Shown here piece after piece: positions 36,313 to 45,211 of a stretch of DNA of 64,000 nt. Origin of the DNA: Candidatus Saccharicenans sp. (lineage in GTDB: Bacteria > Acidobacteriota > Aminicenantia > Aminicenantales > Saccharicenantaceae); contig JASEFX010000003.1 of the NCBI GenBank assembly GCA_030018265.1, positions 37,902-101,901 of the forward strand. Reading direction: 5' to 3'. Positions within the stretch are counted from its first letter, which is position 1, and each line of letters opens with the position of its first letter. The notes beneath the pieces are model-generated. The model was not told where the DNA came from and did no database searches. It worked only from the letters and a program-made list of their open reading frames with translations. The position numbers and the translations under genes were made by a program.

Positions 36313-37941
36313 CTATTCCGGTCTCAAACCTTCGTATTGTTTTGTGCCTTTCTTTTCCTGGAGGATTTCCCATTTATAAATTTGATCCTTCATCTCGCGG
36401 GCATCCGGAGCTTCCGGGTAGAGCAAAAGATATATTTTTAGATTTTCTATCGCCCTTCCGTACTGTTTCAGAGAAGCATAACAGAAAGCCATCGTCCTGT
36501 ATATCTGCGGAATGAACGGAGCCATCTCGAGAGCTTTCTGATATTCCTGAATCTCCTCGCTAAAATTTCCCTCCCCTCATCGCTTCCCCGCGGAGGAAAA
36601 ATTTCCGGGTCTCTTCCGTCATTTCCATCAGAGAATTATCTTTTCCAAGAAGAACTGAAACCTTCCTGAGTATTTCTTCATACTCAGTTCTGTCCGATAT
36701 GAAATAGAGGACGGCATATTCCTCAAGCGCTTCTTTTACCTGTCCTTTAGCCTCGAACAGATCAACCTGATGTTTTTTTCTCCTCCCGGTAAGACGCCAG
36801 GCTTTTCCGGGCGAGATTTTTGAAATAACCGAAAAAGACATCTTCTATTTCCAGATGCTCCCGCGGTATGTTCAGATAAGACTCCGCGGCTGAAGCCAGG
36901 TCTCCTTCGCCGGCCCAGGCAAGAGATACAACCAGTCTGGCCTGAGATGATTTGGTTTCTCGAAGGAGGTCGCGAGCTTTTCCGTATTTCCCTTCTTTCA
37001 CCAGAATCACAGCCTTAGAAATTTTCGACCAGGAATCTTGCGGATTGATGCTCACTGCCATCCGGGCGTTCCGCCCGCCTTCATCCTGCTCGTCCCTGAT
37101 GCTGTAAACAAGACTTTTCAACCCGAGCAGACGGGCGGCTTCAGGCTCTATAATCTTCCCGCGTCTAACGGTTTTTTCCAGCAGTTTTTTTCAATCCGCT
37201 TCTCACCACGGTTAGCCTGACGGCCGACCCCTCAGGTCCCCTCAGTTCCTTGATGAGGTTGTCAATCGACCAAACTATTACGGTCTCACCGTTAACTTTT
37301 ATGATTGTAACCCCCTTCATCAGACCTTCCCGGGCCGCAGGAGAATTGTCGAAGACCTCCGCTATTAACGGCGATTTATTCCTTCCGGCGGATTTTATCC
37401 GGATTCCAGGGCCAAAATAAATCAGCCAGTCAAGACCGCCGTCGATTTCATTCAGAGCTTCTTCCGTTCTGTTTTCCCGGAGCAGATTGACAGCCTTAAA
37501 AAAGATCTCCGTAAGCTCTCATAAGATTTACCCGATATTTCTGGCGCGGAGAAAGACGGGAATAAACTTCTTCATTCCAGGAATATTTCTTCATATTCCA
37601 GCGAAGATTCTCTTACTCATACAGAGAATTAACAGAATAATATGGCTCAAGCACTTTCCCTTCTGTGCTCAGCCTGAGAATAAATCCATCAGAAAAATAT
37701 GCCAGATAAAGTCCATCCATCGGACCATATTTGTTCAGGTTGATTTCTTTAGCAGAAAAGAAGCTAAAACCACTTAAATCACCCGGATAGAGTTCCCACC
37801 GGGCAGCTTCACTGGAAACCGCGGCTTTTACCTGTTCCTGAGCATACATGTCTTCAGTGATGGCTGGATAAAGACCTGAAATCAACAGGCCACACGCCAG
37901 GAAAACAAATCACTTAAGCCCCGCCGCTCTTTCAGGCATCA
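36313..37941 (-). pseudogene. Decayed secreted PDZ-TPR protein gene
   Basis: The remains of a roughly 540-codon gene encoding, in order, a signal peptide, an unidentified N-terminal region, a PDZ domain (GPGIRIKSAGRNKSPLIAEV, then ITIIKVNGE-like strand and VRLTVVRSG) and a TPR-rich C-terminus (YRTMAFCYASLKQYGRAIEN). It begins with GGAGGTGAGTG then ATG 37939-37941. Frames break near 37902, at 37498-37503 (A6), 37185-37191 (T7), 36773-36779 (T7) and around 36562-36582, and an in-frame TAA lies at 37613-37615. The five shifts fall mostly in homopolymers. Because reading continues with protein-like sequence across all of them, loss of function is the simplest reading. Confidence 0.85.
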
Positions 37942-38359
37942 CTCACCTCCATGCCTTTTTGTTTTTTGCCCCATTTCCTGCTTCGGTTTATTCATAGATT
38001 CTAATTTTATTTCACGATTAATTTCCAGCGGACCTGCTTTTTTTATTTTCTCATGAGATATTTATTCTACCCGCTCTTTTCACCATACTCAATTTTAACC
38101 GGAAAATACAGACCGGGGATCAGAACTCTTCTTCAGGCTATAAACAGTCAGTATGGCTGGCTGGCGGAACTGACAGCGCGACATTTCCGTCAGCATAAAA
38201 TAAAATTTTCAGGCTAAAATCACCTTTTACAGCAAGAGTTTTCCTGATAACCCGGCTCGCATGGAAGAAATCAGTCTGAAAGAATGTCAGGCAGAATCTT
38301 CGGTTGAGCAGAGTTATCAGTTTGAGTATAATTCAACCTTAATCATACGGAAAACCCTG
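37942..38359. other. Intergenic region with a possible short gene
   Basis: 418 bases between the pseudogene start and YggS. The only candidate is a 54-codon frame at 38053-38217. The YggS frame is open upstream to 38261. No promoter was assigned. Confidence 0.4.
38053..38217 (+). CDS. Possible 54-aa small protein
   Basis: An ATG frame of 54 codons with protein-like composition (aromatic N-terminus, then GIRTLLQAINSQYGWLAEL). There is no ribosome-binding site before the ATG and no recognised family, so it may be a remnant or chance. Confidence 0.2.
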   Translation: MRYLFYPLFSPYSILTGKYRPGIRTLLQAINSQYGWLAELTARHFRQHKIKFSG

Positions 38360-39034
38360 ATGAGCGAGATCAATCTGGAACAGATTAAAGAAAACGTCAG
38401 GAATATCCTTAGAGAGCTTCCTCCCGGTGTTGAGCTGGTGGCTGCCGCCAAGCAGCAAACACCAGAAAAAATCCTGGCAGCCATAGAAGGCGGCATCAAA
38501 ATTGTGGGCGAGAACTATGTGCAGGAAGCGGCAGCCGCTTTTCAGGTTATAGGTCGGAAGGTTCAGTGGTCGTTCATCGGACACCTGCAAAAAAACAAAG
38601 TCAAAAAAGCGGTTGAGATTTTTGACATCATAGAAACGGTCGACTCGGTGGAGCTGGCAGAAGAAATAAACAAAAGGTGTGCTGCTGTTTCCAGAATCAT
38701 GCCAGTTTTGATCGAGGTTAATTCCGGGAGGGAGCCACAGAAATTTGGGGTCTTCCCGGAAAAAGTAGAAGAACTTGCCCGGGCCATCGTCGCACTCCCT
38801 CATCTAAAATTAAGAGGGCTGATGACCATGGGACCTCTTGAAGGAGACCCGGAAGAAGCCAGGCCCTATTTTCGCCTGACGCGCGAGCTGTTTAAAGAAT
38901 TAAAAAAGCTCAACCTTCCCGGAGCCGAAATCAACATCCTCTCGATGGGGATGAGCAGCTCTTACCGGGTAGCCGTTGAAGAAGGAGCAACCAGGGTGCG
39001 TATCGGGACCCTGATTTTCGGTTCCCGTATCTGA
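38360..39034 (+). CDS. YggS-family pyridoxal-phosphate homeostasis protein
   Basis: A 224-aa PLP-binding protein (YBL036C/YggS, alanine-racemase N-terminal fold). PLP would attach to the Lys in AAAKQQ near residue 29; IVGENYVQEAA and WSFIGHLQKNKVK are family blocks, and the C-terminal MGMSSSYRVAVEEGATRVRIGTLIFG closes the family pattern. It controls intracellular PLP and amino-acid balance. ATG 38360 is preferred over the open 38261 start because family members begin about here; the upstream ribosome-binding site is weak. Confidence 0.92.
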   Translation: MSEINLEQIKENVRNILRELPPGVELVAAAKQQTPEKILAAIEGGIKIVGENYVQEAAAAFQVIGRKVQWSFIGHLQKNKVKKAVEIFDIIETVDSVELAEEINKRCAAVSRIMPVLIEVNSGREPQKFGVFPEKVEELARAIVALPHLKLRGLMTMGPLEGDPEEARPYFRLTRELFKELKKLNLPGAEINILSMGMSSSYRVAVEEGATRVRIGTLIFGSRI

Positions 39035-39061
39035 TAGAAATCAAACCAAAGGAAGGCCAAA

Positions 39062-40438
39062 GTGAAGAACAGATGGTTTGTCGTGCTCGGAGCACTTATT
39101 ATTCAGGTCAGTCTGGGAGCTGTTTACATCTGGAGCGTTTTCCAGACGCCGCTCCTCACCCATTTTCCCGGCTGGAAAGAAACGCAGGTCACGCTTCCGG
39201 CGCAGATAATCTTAGCCTGCTTTGCCTTAGCGGTTATTATCGGGGGAAGAATACAGGACAGAATCGGTCCGCGGCCGGTGGCCATCGCCGGCGGACTGAT
39301 GCTCGGGACAGGACTCATTCTGGCTAAATTTACCGGTTCTTTTGCGCCCGGAACGGCTCTGGTGTGGTTGATCCTCACCTATTCGGTAACAGGCGGGCTG
39401 GGGATAGGCGCTGCCTACGTCTGTCCTATTGCCACCTGCGTGAAATGGTTTCCTGATAAAAGAGGTCTGATCACCGGCCTGGCCGTGGCCGGGTTTGGCG
39501 CCGGGGCTTTCTTTTTTGCTCCTCTGGCCCGGGGATTGATCAGCGGCGGCTCTTATGAATTATTCGGGAAAAAACTATTCTCGCTGCCGGAAGTCGGACT
39601 GTTTAACACCTTCCTGGTGCTGGGAATAATTTTCCTTTTTACCATAACCCTGGGAGCTCTGTTCCTGAAAAATCCGCAGCCTGGTTACCGGCCGGCTGGC
39701 TGGAATCCTCCGGTGGAGACGGCCGCCGCTTCCAGCCTGAAAGCAGATTTTTCCACGGCGGAAATGTTCCGCACCAGGCAGTTCTGGCTGCTCTGGGGGA
39801 TCTATCTTACCGGATGTGCCGCCGGGTTGATGATTATCATGAAGGCTTCGCCCATCTGGCAGTCGTTTGCGCTGTCCAATCTTTCTTCCAGCATTGACTC
39901 CGCCGCTTTCAACAGAATCGCTTCAGCCGGGGCTCTGGCGGTTTCGATTCTGGCCATCTTTAACTCGCTCGGGCGAATTTTCTGGGGGAAAGTTTCCGAC
40001 GTTTTCGGACGGAAGAATACATTGATAGCGATGTTTCTTCTCTGCGGACTTACCCTGCTGAATTTCAGCCTCCTGAAATCATATCCGTTATTCCTCACCG
40101 GCATTTCCCTGGTAGGTCTCTGTTTCGGCGGTTTTCTGGCGGTATTTCCGGCCGTGACCGCCGATTATTTTGGCACCCGCCACTATGGAGCCAACTACGG
40201 CTGGATGTTCAGCGCTTACGGGGCGGGAGGACTTCTCGGCCCTTACCTGGCGGCCGCGCTGATGAAAACTTCCGCTATCGTCAAGATCACAGAAGTTCGC
40301 GCGTCCGGGGAGCAGGCGGTCAAAACGCTGGTGGCTGGCGATTACAGCCGGGCATTTCTGGTCGCCGGAGCTCTCTGTTTAGCGGCCACCGCCGCTCTGC
40401 TGCTTCTCAGGAAACCGCAGGTTAAAAAAGAAAGCTGA
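39062..40438 (+). CDS. OFA-family MFS transporter
   Basis: A 458-aa major facilitator with 12 predicted helices, of the oxalate/formate antiporter (OFA) family, which carries oxalate, formate, lactate or other monocarboxylates. The family loop GGRIQDRIGPRP lies between helices 2 and 3, and GRIFWGKVSDVFGRKN between helices 8 and 9. GTG start with an AAAGGAAGG site upstream. In a fermentative host, export of an acid product is plausible. It follows YggS by 27 bases, possibly one transcript. Confidence 0.85.
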   Translation: MKNRWFVVLGALIIQVSLGAVYIWSVFQTPLLTHFPGWKETQVTLPAQIILACFALAVIIGGRIQDRIGPRPVAIAGGLMLGTGLILAKFTGSFAPGTALVWLILTYSVTGGLGIGAAYVCPIATCVKWFPDKRGLITGLAVAGFGAGAFFFAPLARGLISGGSYELFGKKLFSLPEVGLFNTFLVLGIIFLFTITLGALFLKNPQPGYRPAGWNPPVETAAASSLKADFSTAEMFRTRQFWLLWGIYLTGCAAGLMIIMKASPIWQSFALSNLSSSIDSAAFNRIASAGALAVSILAIFNSLGRIFWGKVSDVFGRKNTLIAMFLLCGLTLLNFSLLKSYPLFLTGISLVGLCFGGFLAVFPAVTADYFGTRHYGANYGWMFSAYGAGGLLGPYLAAALMKTSAIVKITEVRASGEQAVKTLVAGDYSRAFLVAGALCLAATAALLLLRKPQVKKES

Positions 40439-40461
40439 AATTCTTCTTCTGACAGCCCGGC

Positions 40462-41709
40462 TCAGAAAAGTTCTTTTTCGTTATCGGTGTTTTCTCCGTT
40501 CTCAACCACTTCCGCCTCTACCTGAATCGCTCCCTCGCCGAGCATCTCCGGGCTGACCTGTTTCTTGATACCTTCAATCTGTCGCAGGGGTTTTTCCAGC
40601 TGATTTCTGCGGGTGGACATCAGATGTTCGTATTCCTGCTGGGCATCGTTTATCTTTTTGCCCAGTTTTTCCATCGATTCGACAAACTTGCGCCACTGCT
40701 TGTAGAATGATTCCAGAAGTCTCAGGATCTGCCCGGCGGTGTTCTGCAGGTTAAAATTCTCCATGGCCTGACGGATGATGGCCAGCACGGCGTAAAGGGT
40801 GATCGGTGAACAGAGGATTACTTTCTTTTTTAAGGCTTCATCCAGCAGCTCGCGGTCATTTTCGTTTATAAAAGCATAAACCTGTTCGTTCGGAATAAAC
40901 ACCAGAACATAATCTAAGGTGCTGTCTTCCGGGTTTATGAAATCGCGGCTGGAGACTTCCCTGATGCGGCTACGGACATCTTTCAGAAAAAGCTGGCGAT
41001 AATTTTCCTTCTCTTTTTCGCTCTGCGCTTCGAGATAATTCAGGTAATTATCGAGCGGGAATTTTACATCCATGTTTATCTTGCGGTTCTGAGGCAGGAA
41101 AAAGGTGTAGTCCGGACGTTCGCGGCCGCTTTCCACCGCCTGCTGTTTGACATAATTGATGCCTTCTTCAAAACCAATCAGCCGGAGAATGTCTTCCGCC
41201 ATCCTCTCCCCCCATTGACCGCGGACTCTGGTGCTGCTGAGCGCCTGGCGAAGCTGGTTGGTCGCTTCCTGAAGCCGGCTGGTCTGTTCCAGCGCCAGAT
41301 TCAGCTGTTTTTCCAGCTGTCCGAACTTGGCTGCCCGGTCCTTTTCGAATTCAGAGATAAGGTTCTGCACCCGCAGCAGGTCTGCCTTCATGCTCTCTAA
41401 GGTCTGATCGATCAATTTCTTCTTGCCTTCAAGCTCCTTCTCGCCGGCGCTGGTCTGCTCGCTCAAAACCTGCCTGGCCAGTTTCAGGAATTCTTCCGTG
41501 CTTTTGCTCAAAGCCTCCATCGAGAGCGAACCAAAGGCTTCTTTAACCCTTTCCAGCATCCTTTCCATCTCTTCCATCTTCTGTTGCTGGGTCTGCGTGA
41601 TCAGCTCCCGAGCCAGTTCCCTCGCCCGATGTTTCTGCACGTAATTCACCAGAATCACCACCAGCGCACCAAAAATCGCGCCCAGAGCAAAAATGGCTAT
41701 AAATTCCAT
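40462..41709 (-). CDS. rmuC: DNA recombination protein RmuC homologue
   Basis: A 415-aa RmuC-family protein. Residues 4-22 are a membrane anchor, residues 25-165 a long coiled coil, and the C-terminal nuclease-like domain contains RGQWGERMAEDILRL, ERPDYTFFLPQNRKINMDVKFPLDNY and YVLVFIPNEQVYAFI, all RmuC hallmarks. RmuC limits DNA rearrangements and has a PD-(D/E)XK-like fold. It is convergent with the MFS gene. Confidence 0.93.
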   Translation of the reverse strand: MEFIAIFALGAIFGALVVILVNYVQKHRARELARELITQTQQQKMEEMERMLERVKEAFGSLSMEALSKSTEEFLKLARQVLSEQTSAGEKELEGKKKLIDQTLESMKADLLRVQNLISEFEKDRAAKFGQLEKQLNLALEQTSRLQEATNQLRQALSSTRVRGQWGERMAEDILRLIGFEEGINYVKQQAVESGRERPDYTFFLPQNRKINMDVKFPLDNYLNYLEAQSEKEKENYRQLFLKDVRSRIREVSSRDFINPEDSTLDYVLVFIPNEQVYAFINENDRELLDEALKKKVILCSPITLYAVLAIIRQAMENFNLQNTAGQILRLLESFYKQWRKFVESMEKLGKKINDAQQEYEHLMSTRRNQLEKPLRQIEGIKKQVSPEMLGEGAIQVEAEVVENGENTDNEKELF

Positions 41710-41777
41710 AAAAAATCTCCTCTGTTTTAAGCTGTCATGGGCTTCCTGAAAACCTGTCCCGATGCCCTGCTTTATTC

Positions 41778-42161
41778 TTAAAGCCCGGAATCATCAAAAT
41801 TTTCCCCCTCGCCGCTTCCCTCTTCATTTCCTTCCTTGCTTTTCTCAGCTTCTTCCACCGCCCGGTCGATTTCCTCTTCAAAGTCCGATCCGAGCTCTTC
41901 ACCCATCTCCCGACCAAACTTCTTCATCCAGCGAGCCAGGCTCTTCGGGTCGTTTTCATCAAGGTCCCCGAGCTTTGTCGGGTCAGCCAGGCTTCCCAGG
42001 CGGCTTTCTTCCGACTTTAAGATGCCAACCCGGGAAACCAGCCGGGTGAGATTCGAACTTCCGCAGTGCTGACAGCGCGGCTCAAACGGTGAACTTATCG
42101 AAAGAACCAGAAAGGAAGACTTCCGGCCGCAATCCTGACAGCGAAATTCATAGATCGGCAT
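41778..42161 (-). CDS. FmdB-family zinc-ribbon protein
   Basis: A 127-aa protein starting with the FmdB signature MPIYEFRCQDCG. Two CxxC pairs (C8/C11 and C34/C37) bind zinc. The C-terminal 60 residues are strongly acidic and serine/glycine-rich. FmdB domains occur in regulators and in proteins of amidase/formamidase clusters; the function of this form is unknown. It lies between rmuC and the GH2 gene on the same strand. Confidence 0.9.
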   Translation of the reverse strand: MPIYEFRCQDCGRKSSFLVLSISSPFEPRCQHCGSSNLTRLVSRVGILKSEESRLGSLADPTKLGDLDENDPKSLARWMKKFGREMGEELGSDFEEEIDRAVEEAEKSKEGNEEGSGEGENFDDSGL

Positions 42162-42234
42162 TCTCGTTTGCCTCCCTTTCTTCCTGCAGGATAAATTTAC
42201 TCTACAATCATGAGGCTGACAACAGGCCTCCAGA

Positions 42235-44178
42235 TCATTTTTCGATGGCTGCCTTCTGCTGGTTTATCCTGAAGAAAAACCCGGGGTCAAATTTCGGACG
42301 CCGGTCGAAGGTATACAGACCGTTCACTTCCTGTTCTATGTCGTACAGCTGAGTGTAGCAGAATCCGGCAATTCCCGGATGGAAAAGAAGGGCTTCCGTC
42401 AGGTCCTTATAACGCTGCAGGAATTCTTCAGCCGAGCGCGGCCTTTCCCCGTAGCCCCAGGCTTTTTCGTCCGTCTGACCGGGATTCCACCAGATGCCGC
42501 CGTATTCGCTGACGAAATAAGGCTGCCCGCGATAAGGCAGGCTCCGGGCCGGGTCGCCGTTGACAAAAACTCGCCCGGGACTGGCTAACAGGCCGGCGTA
42601 ATCCTCCCTGAACTTCTCCACGTTCTGCTCGTAATTGTGTGAATCAAAAACGTCAGGAAGAACCGGATGGTAGCCGCCGGAGGAGTCAATCACCAGCCGG
42701 GTTGGGTCCAGTGTCCTGGTCAGATGGAAAATGTTTTCAATCACTCCCGGGAAATTATTTCCCCACTGCTCATTGAACGGACACCAGCCGACTATCGATG
42801 GATGGTTAAAATCGCGCTCAAGAGCCTCCTTCCATTCTCGCTGGAAGATGATTAACGCTTCCGGACGGCTGAGGTCAAGCCCCCAGTCGGCAAACTCTCC
42901 CCAGACGACATAGCCCAGCCGGTCAGCCCAGTAGAGAAACCTTCTTTCAAACACCCGCTGATGCAACCGGGCACCGTCAAATCCGCAGGCCAGGCTTATT
43001 TCAATATCCCGTCGGAGAGCTTCGTCCGAAGGAGCGGTGTAGATACCGTCCGGGTAAAATCCCTGGTCGAGAACCAGCCGCATGAACCACGGCCGGTTGT
43101 TAAAATAGATTTTATTGCCCCGCGCCTCAATTTTTCTCAACCCGAAGTATCCCTGAACGCGGTCAGAGGCCTGACTGCCGGGAAGCGGCCGGTATTCTGC
43201 GATAAAATCATAAAGATATGGTTTTCTTATTTCCCAGAGCTTCGGGTTTTTCAATTTCACCGTGAAACTGACCAGACGGGCAGCTTTCCGCGACTCCCTG
43301 AAAACAACCTTTCCACCATCGGACACCGAAAGCACCACCTCTCCGCTCTCCGGACTTTCATTCAGAAGAATCTGAATAACCGCCTGGCCATTATCCACGT
43401 CGGGAAAAACCCGGTAATTCTGGATGAACACCGCCGGCACCGGTTCAAGCCAGACTGTCTGCCAGATTCCGGTGGTCCGCCGGTAAAGGCAGCTGTAGGA
43501 ATGATACCTTTTGCTCTGCTTTCCTGAAGGCTGGAGGTTGCTCCGCAGGTAATCGCGGCAGCGAACGACCAGCAAATTCTCGGGTTCGGTGCAGAATTCT
43601 GTGATGTCAACGGTAAACGGAGTGTAGCCTCCAGAATGTTCTCCTGCTTTCTTCCCGTTTAGCCAGACAGTGGTCTGATAATCGGCCGCTTCAAAATTGA
43701 GCAAAATTTTCTGCCCCCGCCAATCATAAGGAATGCGAAGCACTTTTCTGTACCAGACAGCAGCCATAAAATCGACAAACCCGACTCCGGAAAGAGGGCT
43801 TTCCGGAGCAAACGGCACGATAATCTTGCGGTCAAAACCCTGTCCCTGAGGCAGTCCTCTTTCCTCGCCCGAATCCGAAAGGTCCAGAGCAAAATCCCAT
43901 TCTCCGTTGAGGTTCAGCCAGCGGCTGCGGACGAATTCCGGTCGCGGATATTCAGGCCTGGGAATGGTTGAGCCTGAGTTATCAGAAGAAAATTCCTTCA
44001 GCTCCTGGTTGGAAATGATGCCCGGCAAACCGCGCGAATCTTTATCTGAAACCTTAAATTCCGCTGCCCTCACGGACCAGCCTGAAATCAAAGAGAACAT
44101 TATCAAGAAAACAACCGGAACATATTTATGCCTCCAGGAATAAACCCCTTTGCTTATTTTCTGAAATCTCAGGTGCAT
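42235..44178 (-). CDS. Secreted glycoside hydrolase family 2 enzyme
   Basis: A 647-aa GH2 protein. A signal peptide (residues 18-39, cutting near RAAEF) precedes a sugar-binding N-terminal domain, an immunoglobulin-like domain and the TIM barrel. The acid/base glutamate is in PFNEQWG near residue 470 and the nucleophile in FVSEYGGIWW near residue 575. GH2 includes beta-galactosidases, beta-glucuronidases and beta-mannosidases; the specificity cannot be told here. Export fits polysaccharide or glycoconjugate use. Confidence 0.92.
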   Translation of the reverse strand: MHLRFQKISKGVYSWRHKYVPVVFLIMFSLISGWSVRAAEFKVSDKDSRGLPGIISNQELKEFSSDNSGSTIPRPEYPRPEFVRSRWLNLNGEWDFALDLSDSGEERGLPQGQGFDRKIIVPFAPESPLSGVGFVDFMAAVWYRKVLRIPYDWRGQKILLNFEAADYQTTVWLNGKKAGEHSGGYTPFTVDITEFCTEPENLLVVRCRDYLRSNLQPSGKQSKRYHSYSCLYRRTTGIWQTVWLEPVPAVFIQNYRVFPDVDNGQAVIQILLNESPESGEVVLSVSDGGKVVFRESRKAARLVSFTVKLKNPKLWEIRKPYLYDFIAEYRPLPGSQASDRVQGYFGLRKIEARGNKIYFNNRPWFMRLVLDQGFYPDGIYTAPSDEALRRDIEISLACGFDGARLHQRVFERRFLYWADRLGYVVWGEFADWGLDLSRPEALIIFQREWKEALERDFNHPSIVGWCPFNEQWGNNFPGVIENIFHLTRTLDPTRLVIDSSGGYHPVLPDVFDSHNYEQNVEKFREDYAGLLASPGRVFVNGDPARSLPYRGQPYFVSEYGGIWWNPGQTDEKAWGYGERPRSAEEFLQRYKDLTEALLFHPGIAGFCYTQLYDIEQEVNGLYTFDRRPKFDPGFFFRINQQKAAIEK

Positions 44179-44242
44179 GATGTTTTCCCTCCTTCTGAGT
44201 TAGAAGAAATTTTACAATATTAACCAGAAGAAAACATGGTGT

Positions 44243-44911
44243 TTATTTTCTGACCGCCACCAGGGTAACCTGGAAGCGAGTACTGGACCTTTCCACCTGG
44301 AATCCCTTGCCTTTCAGGAATTCCTCCACCTGGTCGAGCCCCGCCGGTCCGACTTCATGCTTTCCGCCTTCCAGCCGATGCACTTTATCCATCATCTCCA
44401 GACCTTCCTGGCTGAAATCACTGATGACCAGCTTCCCGCCCGGCGCCAGCACCCTGATTAATTCGGAAATAACTTTCCATGGATTTTCCAGATGGTGGAC
44501 CATATTCACTGAAAAAATGAGATCAAAAGAGCTGTCTGGAAAACTCAACCGTTCACCGTCTTCTTTTCTCAGCTCCACCAGGTGTGCCAATCCCCTGGAA
44601 GCGAGGTTTTCCCTGGCTATCTCCAGCTGTTCTTCAGATATATCGAAACTTACCAGACGGTGGCCACGGGAAGCCAGAGCGGCGGCAAAATGTCCCTTCC
44701 CGGTGCCAGCTTCCAGGATGCGTCCGGAAAGCTCACCGGCCACCTGGATAACAGCCTCTCTTTCCTTCTCAATGTTATAACCGAAAGTGGCATAAATTTG
44801 TCTTCTTCTTTCAATCTGGCTGAGCGCCTGATTCCCCTGTGCCTCCTCATTTCTGTTTCTGGCGGAAGAATTGTCTTCCGATACGCCCTCTTTCCTTTCA
44901 TCTTTATTCAT
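44243..44911 (-). CDS. Class I SAM-dependent methyltransferase
   Basis: A 222-aa methyltransferase of the Methyltransf_11 type. The AdoMet loop is EAGTGKGHFAAAL near residue 67; VSFDISEEQL binds the ribose and DLIFSVNMVHHLENP is motif IV. A charged N-terminal extension of about 30 residues precedes the domain. The substrate is unknown. It stands alone, with the GH2 gene downstream on the same strand. Confidence 0.88.
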   Translation of the reverse strand: MNKDERKEGVSEDNSSARNRNEEAQGNQALSQIERRRQIYATFGYNIEKEREAVIQVAGELSGRILEAGTGKGHFAAALASRGHRLVSFDISEEQLEIARENLASRGLAHLVELRKEDGERLSFPDSSFDLIFSVNMVHHLENPWKVISELIRVLAPGGKLVISDFSQEGLEMMDKVHRLEGGKHEVGPAGLDQVEEFLKGKGFQVERSSTRFQVTLVAVRK

Positions 44912-45211
44912 GACTGCCTCGCTCCGTGGATTTCATATCTAAATCTAAAATATCCGGTGCCATCAATCCTGTCAATTACATTTGACTATCAAAAACAATA
45001 TTGCGATACGTGGATGCTAACTAAAAAACCAGCCAGGCCTGAACCTGAATTCAGAATCCAGGATTCAGGAATGAAATGACCGGGAAGCAGGAAAAAGGTT
45101 ACAAATTTTATTAGCAGTCAGGAAAAATAAAGGTAAAATAATAAACCTTAAGGATGAAGTTACGCTTGAAATAAAACCAGAACAAAAAAACAAAATTACA
45201 ATAGGTGGTGG
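44912..45211. other. Intergenic region with short inverted repeat
   Basis: 300 bases separating divergent genes. CCTGAAT at 45044-45050 and ATTCAGG at 45063-45069 form a 7-bp inverted repeat. The remainder is AT-rich and no promoter was assigned with confidence; GGTGG precedes the TonB receptor start. Confidence 0.4.

Noticed and set aside
37910..37941. In-frame TGA as selenocysteine or recoded tryptophan at the pseudogene start
   Set aside because: Careful reading shows the ATG at 37939-37941 is in another frame and reaches no stop there; a one-base shift in the T4 run explains the change, and five other lesions follow.
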